Positions 8,372 through 14,990 of a stretch of DNA of 64,000 bases are shown here, piece by piece. Where the stretch lies: assembly GCF_031456495.1 (NCBI RefSeq), contig NZ_JAVDUW010000005.1, positions 1 through 64,000 on the forward strand, in the 5' to 3' direction. Origin of the DNA: Pedococcus sp031456495. Lineage in GTDB: Bacteria; Actinomycetota; Actinomycetes; Actinomycetales; Dermatophilaceae. A model generated the notes under the pieces. That model saw only the letters and a program-made list of their open reading frames with translations. It did not search any database and had not been told where the DNA came from. The stretch's first letter is position 1. Every line of letters starts with the position of its first letter. A program made the translations under genes and the position numbers.

Positions 8372-9310
8372 TCACGCGGACTCCTCGACGAGGAAGGACA
8401 GCAGGGCCTTCTGGGCGTGCAGGCGGTTCTCCGCCTCGTCCCACACGACGGACTGCGGACCGTCGATGACGGCGGCCTCGACCTCGAAGCCGCGGTAGGC
8501 GGGCAGGCAGTGCAGGAAGATCGCGTCGGCGTCGGCCTGAGCCATCAGCGACTCCGTCACGGCGAACGGGACGAACGGGCTGGCGCTGCCCTGCCGCTCG
8601 CCCTTCTGCGCCTCCATGCCCATCGACACCCACGTGTCGGTGACGACGACGTCGGCCCCGGCCACGGCCGCACCGGCGTCGTCCACCACCGCCACCGAGC
8701 CGCCCTGCTCGGCGGCGACCTCCTCGGCCCGGGCCAGGATGGCGGCCTGGGGCTGGTGCGACGCGGGGGTGCCAACGCGAACGTGCATGCCGGCCAGCGC
8801 GCAGCCCAGCAGGTAGGAGTGGGCCATGTTGTTCGCGCCGTCACCGACGTAGGCCAGGGTCAGCCCGGCGAGCACGCCCTTGCGCTCGTTGACGGTCAGC
8901 AGGTCGGCGAGGATCTGGCAGGGGTGGAAGTCGTCGGTGAGGGCGTTCACGACCGGGACCCCGGCGAACGCGGCCATCTCCTCGATCCGGTCCTGGCCGT
9001 AGGTGCGCCACACGATCGCGGCGGACTGGCGGCCGAGGACGCGCGCGGTGTCGGCGACCGACTCGCGGACCCCGATCTGCGCCAGGGTGCCGTCGACGAC
9101 GAGCGGGTGGCCGCCCAGCTGGGCGATGGCGCCCGTGAAGGACACCTGCGTGCGCAGCGTCGGCTTGTCGAAGACGACCGAGACGACCTGCGGGCCGGCC
9201 AGGCTCTGCCGCGAGAAGGGGGCTGCCTTGAGCTCGGCCGCGCGCGCGAGGACCAGCGCCTGCTCCTCGGCGCTGAGGTCGTCGTCGCGCAGGAAGTGGC
9301 GGAGGGTCAC
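8372..9310 (-). CDS. argF: Ornithine carbamoyltransferase with variant carbamoyl-phosphate motif
   Basis: Makes citrulline from ornithine and carbamoyl phosphate. The 312-residue protein has the ornithine-site motifs HCLPAYRG and DTWVSMG, which identify it as an ornithine enzyme rather than an acetyl- or succinyl-ornithine one, and the HPCQILADLLT segment. The carbamoyl-phosphate motif, normally STRTR, reads TLRTQ (residues 51-55): the central Arg is kept, the last Arg is Gln. The nucleotides support this reading clearly. The GTG start at 9310 overlaps the argD stop as GTGA. Confidence 0.93.
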   Translation of the reverse strand: MTLRHFLRDDDLSAEEQALVLARAAELKAAPFSRQSLAGPQVVSVVFDKPTLRTQVSFTGAIAQLGGHPLVVDGTLAQIGVRESVADTARVLGRQSAAIVWRTYGQDRIEEMAAFAGVPVVNALTDDFHPCQILADLLTVNERKGVLAGLTLAYVGDGANNMAHSYLLGCALAGMHVRVGTPASHQPQAAILARAEEVAAEQGGSVAVVDDAGAAVAGADVVVTDTWVSMGMEAQKGERQGSASPFVPFAVTESLMAQADADAIFLHCLPAYRGFEVEAAVIDGPQSVVWDEAENRLHAQKALLSFLVEESA

Positions 9311-10602
9311 GCGGTCTCCTTCGGGGTCGTGCCGGCCGGGTTCGTGCCGGCCGGGTTCGTGCCGGCCGGGTTCGTGCCGGCCGGGTTCGTGCCGGCCGGG
9401 GTCGCGCCGGCCGGGGTGGACGCGGCGTCGAGGAAGGCGGGCAGGGCGGCGACGAACAGGTCGACCTGCTCGGTGGTGATGACGAGGGGTGGCGCCAGCC
9501 GCAGGGCGTTCGGGGCCACGGGGTTGACGATGAACCCGCCCTCGCGGGCTGCCGCGGCGACGGCGGGCGCGACGTCCGCGGCGAGGGTGATGGCCCGCAG
9601 CAGTCCTGCACCCCGGACCCCCGTGACGAGGGGGTGGCCGAGGCCGGTCACGGCCTCGGCGAGGTGCTCGCCGACCTCGCGGACGTGAGCGAGCAGGCCC
9701 TGCGACTCGATCGTCTCCAGGACGGCGAGCCCGGCCGCGGCCGCCAGCGGGTTGCCGCCGAACGTCGAGCCGTGCTGGCCGACGGTGAGCATCCCCGACA
9801 CCTCGCGCCCGAAGGTGACCAGCGCCCCGATCGGCACTCCCCCGCCGAGTCCCTTGGCCAGCGTCATCGCGTCGGGGACGATCCCCGCCTGCTGGAACGC
9901 GAACCAGGTGCCCGTGCGGCCGACCCCCGTCTGGATCTCGTCCACCACGAGCAGCGCACCGTGGGCGGTGGTGAGCTCGCGGGCAAGGCGCAGGTATGCC
10001 GGACCGGGGCTCAGGACGCCGGCCTCACCCTGCACGGGCTCGAGGACGACGGCGGCCGTCTCGTCGGTGACCGCCGCGCGAAGGGCGTCCTCGTCGCCGT
10101 AGGGCACGTGCGTGACGCCGGGGATCAGCGGCTCGAACGGCTCGCGGTAGGCGGCCTTGTGCGTGAGGGCGAGGGCCCCGGTGGTGCGGCCGTGGAAGGC
10201 GCCCTCGGCCGCGACGATGCCCGAGCGACCGGTGCGGCGGGAGAGCTTGATCGCGGCCTCGATGGCCTCGGCACCGGAGTTGGCGAAGAAGACCGCGGAC
10301 CCCTCGGGCGCCTCGGCGACCTGCAGGATCCGCTCGGCCAGCTCGACCTGGGCAGGGGAGGTGAACAGGTTGGAGACGTGGATCGCCTCGGCCGCCTGCT
10401 TGCTCACGGCGGCGACCAGCGCCGGGTGGCCGTGGCCGAGGGCGTTGACGGCGATGCCGCCGACGAGGTCGAGGTAGCGGTTGCCGTCGACGTCCCAGAC
10501 CCAGCAGCCGTCGCCGTGCGACAGCACCAGCGGCGGCCGGCCGAAGACGCCGAGGACCGAGCGCTGGTAGCGGTCGAGGAGCGCGTCGTTGTGGGTGCCC
10601 AT
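9307..10602 (-). CDS. argD: Acetylornithine aminotransferase with repeat tail
   Basis: PLP-dependent class III aminotransferase converting N-acetylglutamate semialdehyde to N-acetylornithine. The 431-residue protein has the PLP-lysine region MTLAKGLGGGVPIGA and the VVDEIQTGVGRTG motif. ATG at 10602 shares one base with the argB stop (TGATG). After the normal C-terminal end (about FVAALPAFLDAA) there is a low-complexity tail of about 35 residues made of PAGTN units, encoded by a 15-bp tandem repeat. The tail is not needed for the fold and is probably disordered. Confidence 0.95.
   Translation of the reverse strand: MGTHNDALLDRYQRSVLGVFGRPPLVLSHGDGCWVWDVDGNRYLDLVGGIAVNALGHGHPALVAAVSKQAAEAIHVSNLFTSPAQVELAERILQVAEAPEGSAVFFANSGAEAIEAAIKLSRRTGRSGIVAAEGAFHGRTTGALALTHKAAYREPFEPLIPGVTHVPYGDEDALRAAVTDETAAVVLEPVQGEAGVLSPGPAYLRLARELTTAHGALLVVDEIQTGVGRTGTWFAFQQAGIVPDAMTLAKGLGGGVPIGALVTFGREVSGMLTVGQHGSTFGGNPLAAAAGLAVLETIESQGLLAHVREVGEHLAEAVTGLGHPLVTGVRGAGLLRAITLAADVAPAVAAAAREGGFIVNPVAPNALRLAPPLVITTEQVDLFVAALPAFLDAASTPAGATPAGTNPAGTNPAGTNPAGTNPAGTTPKETA
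9326..9415 (-). repeat. 15-bp tandem repeat in the 3' end of argD
   Basis: Six consecutive 15-bp units, four identical (TTCGTGCCGGCCGGG on the plus strand) and the two flanking ones with one or two changes. The unit is a multiple of three, so copy-number change alters the ArgD tail (PAGTN repeats) without shifting the frame. The near identity of the units suggests recent slippage or recombination. Confidence 0.95.
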
Positions 10603-11561
10603 CAGGACCTCTCCTCGTCGGGGACGATCATCGTGCCGATGCCCTCGGAGGTGAACACCTCGAGCAGCAGCGAGTGCGGCTGGCGGCCGTCGACCACGTG
10701 GGCCTGCGGGACGCCCTGCTCGACCGCGCGCACGCACGCCTCGAGCTTGGGGATCATGCCGGCGTCGACGCGGCTCAGCAGCTCCTTGGCGCCGCTCACG
10801 GTCAGCGAGGACAGCAGCGAGTCCCGGTCCGGCCACGCGGCGTACACGCCCTCGACGTCGGTGAGGACGACGAGCTTGCGCGCCCGCAGCGCCACCGCGA
10901 GCGCCGCGGCGGCGGTGTCGGCGTTGATGTTGAGGACCTGGCCGTCGACGTCGAGGTCGGGCGCCACGGTCGAGACGACCGGGATGCGCCCGGCGTCGAG
11001 GATGTCCTGCACCGCGCCGGGGTCGACCTCGACGACGTCGCCGACGAGCCCGAGGTCGACGTCCTCGCCGTCGACGGTGGTCCCCCGGCGGCGGGCGCCG
11101 AACAGGCCGGCGTCCTCCCCCGAGAGCCCGACGGCGACCGGGCCGTGCTGGTTGAGCAGCCCGACGAGCTCACGGCCGACCTGCCCGGTGAGGACCATGC
11201 GCACGACGTCCATGACCTCGGGCGTCGTCACCCGCAGCCCGCCACGGAACTCGCTCTCGAGACCGAGGCGGTCGAGCATCGAGGCGATCTGCGGACCGCC
11301 GCCGTGCACGACCACCGGCCGCAGCCCGGCATACCGCAGGAACGCCACGTCCTGGGCGAAGGCGGCCTTGAGGGTGTCGTCGGTCATGGCGTTGCCGCCG
11401 TACTTGACCACGACGAGGGCACCGCGGAAGCGCTCGAGCCACGGCAGGGCCTCGACCAGGGTCTGGGCCTTGCCCTGGGCGACGCGCAGGGCGGCGGCGC
11501 CGATGTGGCCGCGGACGGTGTTGGCGGTCCGGGGGCCTGCGGGGGGCTGGGTCGCGGTCAT
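10602..11561 (-). CDS. argB: Acetylglutamate kinase
   Basis: Phosphorylates N-acetylglutamate, usually the arginine-feedback step in organisms with ArgJ. The 319-residue protein has VVKYGGNAM (ATP-site lysine), VVHGGGPQIA and NINADTAAAALAVAL, all typical of the amino-acid kinase fold. An N-terminal extension before the catalytic core (about residues 1-45) fits the arginine-sensitive type with an N-terminal helix. ATG at 11561 overlaps the argJ stop as ATGA, and the argB stop shares a base with the argD start. Confidence 0.96.
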   Translation of the reverse strand: MTATQPPAGPRTANTVRGHIGAAALRVAQGKAQTLVEALPWLERFRGALVVVKYGGNAMTDDTLKAAFAQDVAFLRYAGLRPVVVHGGGPQIASMLDRLGLESEFRGGLRVTTPEVMDVVRMVLTGQVGRELVGLLNQHGPVAVGLSGEDAGLFGARRRGTTVDGEDVDLGLVGDVVEVDPGAVQDILDAGRIPVVSTVAPDLDVDGQVLNINADTAAAALAVALRARKLVVLTDVEGVYAAWPDRDSLLSSLTVSGAKELLSRVDAGMIPKLEACVRAVEQGVPQAHVVDGRQPHSLLLEVFTSEGIGTMIVPDEERS

Positions 11562-12709
11562 GTGGAGTAGGCCGAGTTCTCGTGGACGTAGTCGTGCGTG
11601 AGGTCGTTGGTCCAGATCGTCGCGGTCTCGTCGCCGGCGTGCAGGTCGACGAGCACGTGCACCTCGCGGCCGGTGAGGTCGACGAGGGAGCGGTCCTCGC
11701 CGACACCGCCGGCGCGGCACACCTGCACGCCGTTGATCGTGACGTCGAGCTCGTGCGGCTCGAAGGCCGCGCGGGTCGTGCCGACCGCGGCGAGCACGCG
11801 CCCCCAGTTGGGGTCGTTGCCGAAGACCGCGCACTTGAACAGGTTGTTCCGGGCGACCGCGCGCCCGACCTCGAGGGCGTCCTCGACGGACGCGGCCCCC
11901 GTGACCTCGATCGCGATGTCGTGGTGGGCGCCCTCGGCGTCGGCGACGAGCTGGCGGGCCAGGGATGCGCACACCTCGGTGACGGCCGCGGTGAGGTCCT
12001 CGATCGACGGGCGCTCCCCCGAGGCGCCGGACGCCATGAGCAGCACGGTGTCGTTGGTGGACTGGCACCCGTCGGAGTCGACCCGGTCGAAGCTGACGGC
12101 GGTGGCGGTACGCAGCACACCGTCGAGCTCGCCCGGCTCGACCACCGCGTCGGTCGTGACGACGACGAGCATCGTCGCCAGCGCCGGCGCGAGCATCCCC
12201 GCGCCCTTGGCCATCCCGCCGACGGACCAGCCGTCGCGGGTGGCCGTGGCCTGCTTGTGGACGGTGTCGGTCGTCCTGATGGCGACCGCCGCGTCCTCGC
12301 CGCCGTCCGCGGACAGGGCCGCCGCCGCGGCGTCGACCCCGGTCAGGACCTTGGGCATGGGCAGCAGCTCGCCGATGAGGCCGGTCGAGCAGACGACGAC
12401 GTCGCCGGCGGAGGTGTCGAGCGCCTCGGCGACGTGCTCGGCCGTCGCGTGGGTGTCGGCGAACCCCTGCGGGCCGGTGCACGCGTTGGCCCCGCCGGAG
12501 TTGAGCACCACGGCGTCGACCCGGCCGTCGCTGACGACCTGCCGGGACCAGGTCACCGGCGCGGCCTCGACCCGGTTGCTCGTGAAGACCGCGGCTGCGT
12601 GGTGGTCGGGGCCGTCGTTGACGACGAGCGCGAGGTCGGGCGCTCCGGACGCCTTGAGCCCGGCGGTGACCCCGGCCGCGCGGAAGCCGCGGGGCGCGGT
12701 GACGCTCAC
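11558..12709 (-). CDS. argJ: Bifunctional ornithine acetyltransferase/N-acetylglutamate synthase
   Basis: Recycles the acetyl group from N-acetylornithine to glutamate. The 383-residue precursor has the self-cleavage block KGAGMLAPALATML; cleavage is expected between A178 and T179, giving alpha and beta chains with Thr179 as nucleophile. Other conserved parts are FTSNRVEAAPV and the C-terminal GNDPNWGR. GTG at 12709 is preceded by GGAGG six bases upstream and overlaps the ACT-domain gene stop as GTGA. Whether it also makes N-acetylglutamate from acetyl-CoA cannot be told from sequence. Confidence 0.96.
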   Translation of the reverse strand: MSVTAPRGFRAAGVTAGLKASGAPDLALVVNDGPDHHAAAVFTSNRVEAAPVTWSRQVVSDGRVDAVVLNSGGANACTGPQGFADTHATAEHVAEALDTSAGDVVVCSTGLIGELLPMPKVLTGVDAAAAALSADGGEDAAVAIRTTDTVHKQATATRDGWSVGGMAKGAGMLAPALATMLVVVTTDAVVEPGELDGVLRTATAVSFDRVDSDGCQSTNDTVLLMASGASGERPSIEDLTAAVTEVCASLARQLVADAEGAHHDIAIEVTGAASVEDALEVGRAVARNNLFKCAVFGNDPNWGRVLAAVGTTRAAFEPHELDVTINGVQVCRAGGVGEDRSLVDLTGREVHVLVDLHAGDETATIWTNDLTHDYVHENSAYST

Positions 12710-13116
12710 GACGCACCTCCGGAGAGCCTGGCCGGTGCGGCGGTGTTGCCGTCGCGCTTCCACAGGGCCATCGCCTCGTCGGCGTGCTGGGCGTCGACGA
12801 GGATCCAGTCGGTGTCGAAGGTCGACATCGCCAGGATGCTGATCCCCTGGGTGGCCAGCGGGTCGAGCAGCCCGGCGAGGACACCGACGGTCGAGAAGTC
12901 GAGCGGACCGGCGATCTCGAACGCCGTCAGCGGTCCCTGGGCGCGGGCACCCGCCGGGACCGCGTCGTGCGCGCACACGACCGAGGTCTCGCTGTCGGTG
13001 TACGTGACGGACGCCAGCGGCCCGGTGCGCCAGTCGAAGTCGGGCTCGGTGCCGGCCGGCAGGCGGACGAACGCCACCTCGACCGCGTGCCTCATCAGGT
13101 GCAACGGAAGGCTCAT
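12706..13116 (-). CDS. ACT-domain protein embedded in the arginine operon (CASTOR/ACT_7-like)
   Basis: A 136-residue protein between argC and argJ, overlapping both neighbours by 4 nt (ATGA and GTGA), so its synthesis is coupled to the pathway enzymes. The C-terminal half carries the ACT_7-type pattern GPLDFSTVGVLAGLLDPLA followed by ISILAMSTFDTDWILV. The N-terminal half (residues 5-60) looks like a second, diverged ACT-like fold. Such domains bind amino acids; the animal arginine sensor CASTOR1 belongs to the same ACT family. No enzymatic motif is present. An arginine- or intermediate-sensing role is an inference from fold and position. Confidence 0.85.
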   Translation of the reverse strand: MSLPLHLMRHAVEVAFVRLPAGTEPDFDWRTGPLASVTYTDSETSVVCAHDAVPAGARAQGPLTAFEIAGPLDFSTVGVLAGLLDPLATQGISILAMSTFDTDWILVDAQHADEAMALWKRDGNTAAPARLSGGAS

Positions 13117-14153
13117 GGTGCGACTCCAGCGATGGGAAGCCCGGTGGTCTCGGGGAGGTCCAGGGCGAGGTTGGTGCACTGCACGGCCGCTCCGGCGGTG
13201 CCCTTGGTCAGGTTGTCCACCGCGGCGACGACCACGACCCGGCCGACGCGCTCGTCCAGCGTCACCTGGACGTGGACGCAGTTGCTGCCCAGGACGCTCG
13301 CCGTGGAGGGCCACTGCCCCTCGGGGAGCACGTGGACGAACGGCTCGTCGGCATACGCCTCCACCCAGGCCGCCCGCACGGACTGCGCGGACGCGCCGCC
13401 CGCGACGGGAGCGGTGCAGGTGGCCAGGATGCCGCGCGGCATCGGCGCGAGCGTCGGCGTGAACGAGACGGTGACGTCGTCGCCGGCCACGCCGCGCAGG
13501 TTCTGCTCGATCTCCGGCGTGTGCCGGTGCACCCCTCCGACGCCGTACGGCGACATCGCCCCCATCACCTCGCTGCCGAGCAGGTGCGGCTTGGCGGACT
13601 TGCCGGCGCCGGACGTTCCCGAGGCCGCGACGACGACCACGTCGTGGGGTGCCAGCACCCCGGCTGCGTAGCCGGGCGCGAGCGCCAGGCTCACCGCGGT
13701 CGGGTAGCACCCCGGCACGGCAACCCGCGGGGTGCCCACAAGGGCCGCGCGCTGCTTGCCCCCGGGGACGCACAGCTCGGGCATGCCGTATTCCCACGAG
13801 CCCGCCCAGGGCGTGTCGTAGAAGGTCGTCCAGGCCTCGGCGTCCCGGAGGCGGAAGTCGGCGCCGCAGTCGACGACGACCACGTCATCCGGAAGCTCGG
13901 CGGCGATGCGGGCGGAGTGGCCGTGCGGGAGGGCCAGCACGACGACGTCGTGACCGGCGAGGGTCTCGGCCGTCGTGTCCTCGACGACCCGGTCGGCCAG
14001 CGGCGTCAGGTGCGGGTGGATCGTGCCCAGGCGCTGACCGGCGCTCGAGGCGGCCGTGACCGCACCCACCTCCAGCTCGGGGTGGCCGAGCAGCAACCGC
14101 AGGACCTCGCCCCCGGCATACCCGCTCGCCCCGGCAACCGCCACTCTCCGCAT
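13113..14153 (-). CDS. argC: N-acetyl-gamma-glutamyl-phosphate reductase
   Basis: NADPH-dependent reduction of N-acetylglutamyl phosphate. The 346-residue protein has the Rossmann motif VAVAGASGYAGGE at the N-terminus, the active-site cysteine in AVPGCYPTA, and the conserved SGTSGAGKSAKPHL. Three in-frame ATGs occur at 14165, 14159 and 14153. I choose the last because it gives the usual N-terminus and lies 7 nt after a TATGTT -10 box, implying a leaderless mRNA. It is the first gene of the arg operon and overlaps the ACT-domain gene by 4 nt. Confidence 0.94.
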   Translation of the reverse strand: MRRVAVAGASGYAGGEVLRLLLGHPELEVGAVTAASSAGQRLGTIHPHLTPLADRVVEDTTAETLAGHDVVVLALPHGHSARIAAELPDDVVVVDCGADFRLRDAEAWTTFYDTPWAGSWEYGMPELCVPGGKQRAALVGTPRVAVPGCYPTAVSLALAPGYAAGVLAPHDVVVVAASGTSGAGKSAKPHLLGSEVMGAMSPYGVGGVHRHTPEIEQNLRGVAGDDVTVSFTPTLAPMPRGILATCTAPVAGGASAQSVRAAWVEAYADEPFVHVLPEGQWPSTASVLGSNCVHVQVTLDERVGRVVVVAAVDNLTKGTAGAAVQCTNLALDLPETTGLPIAGVAP

Positions 14154-14200
14154 GTGCATGAACATACACGGTTACGGATGCCCATGCACGACCATCCGAA
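14154..14200 (-). promoter_or_regulatory. arg operon promoter and probable ArgR operator region
   Basis: The minus strand shows TATGTT (14161-14166) 7 nt before the chosen argC start. The segment is locally AT-richer and contains several TGCAT/TGTAT-like half sites (in CGTGCATGGG and TGTATGTTCATGCAC), as expected for ARG boxes, though no box matches a consensus convincingly by eye. Confidence 0.45.
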
Positions 14201-14258
14201 GTCCGGACAACCACGCTCGGGGGCGGGCCGAGGCGGCCCGGGCCGGAGCTCTCAGGGG

Positions 14259-14990
14259 TCAGGTCAACGGGTCGTCGTCGCCCCAGCGCAGGAGGCCCAG
14301 GGTCCGGTCCCCCTCGCCGATGCCCCGCTCGGCCCGAGCCTGCAGCGACTCGACCGTGTCGACCCCGGCCCGCACCATGCGGCCCGACCACGCGTCGAGC
14401 CGCCCGTCCGCCAGGGCGAGGAGCAGGGCGGTGACCTCCTGCGGCGAGGTCCACTCGGTGCGGTCCTCGTGCGCCTTCATGGCCAGCGTCATGTCGGTCC
14501 GGACGACCCCCGGCGCGAGGTCGAAGGCCCTGACGCCGTGCTGGCCGCCGATGCCGGTGGCCGCGGTCAGCCGGGCGAGCGCGCCCTTGCTGACGTTGTA
14601 GGCCGTCGCGATGTCGTAGTTGCGGTACGCGGCACCGGAGTTGATGTTGACGATCCGTCCGCCCGTCGCGGCGAGGTGCGGCAGGGCGGTGCGCGTCATG
14701 AGGTACGGGCCACGCACGTTGACCTCGATCGTGTGCCACCACTGCTCGGGGTCGCTGTCGGCGAGCGGCACCTCCGCGTCGATGACCCCGGCGTTGTTGA
14801 CGAGCAGGTCGAGCCGCCCGTGCCGCGCCACCACGTCGGCCACCCACCGCTCGACGGCCGCCCGGTCGGTCACCGGCGCCACGGCGGTGGAGCCGCGCTC
14901 GACGACCCACCCGGCCGCCTCGAGCGCGTCCGCGACGTGGCTGCCGATGCCCCGGGAGGCGCCGGTGACGACCGCGACGCGAGCGCTCAC
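14259..14990 (-). CDS. Short-chain dehydrogenase/reductase translationally coupled to pheT
   Basis: A 243-residue classical SDR. It has the cofactor motif TGASRGIG (residues 9-16), LLVNNAGVI, the catalytic serine region NSGAAY and YNVSK (YxxxK). Arg after the glycine-rich motif suggests NADP(H). The C-terminus lacks substrate-identifying features. The GTG start at 14990 overlaps the pheT stop as GTGA, so it is translated with phenylalanyl-tRNA synthetase. The substrate is unknown; the general oxidoreductase class is secure. Confidence 0.9.
   Translation of the reverse strand: MSARVAVVTGASRGIGSHVADALEAAGWVVERGSTAVAPVTDRAAVERWVADVVARHGRLDLLVNNAGVIDAEVPLADSDPEQWWHTIEVNVRGPYLMTRTALPHLAATGGRIVNINSGAAYRNYDIATAYNVSKGALARLTAATGIGGQHGVRAFDLAPGVVRTDMTLAMKAHEDRTEWTSPQEVTALLLALADGRLDAWSGRMVRAGVDTVESLQARAERGIGEGDRTLGLLRWGDDDPLT

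Noticed and set aside
8325..8380. A short minus-strand frame beginning ATGCGGCGCCGG between argF and argR
   Set aside because: It is only about 14 codons, without a ribosome binding site, and overlaps the argR start.
9326..9415. Regular 15-bp repeats considered as a CRISPR array
   Set aside because: Units are contiguous, without unique spacers, and lie in frame in argD.
6269..9688. A plus-strand open frame of over 1100 codons opposite argH, argR and argF
   Set aside because: It is the antisense shadow of three conserved arginine genes and shows no domain or codon pattern of its own.
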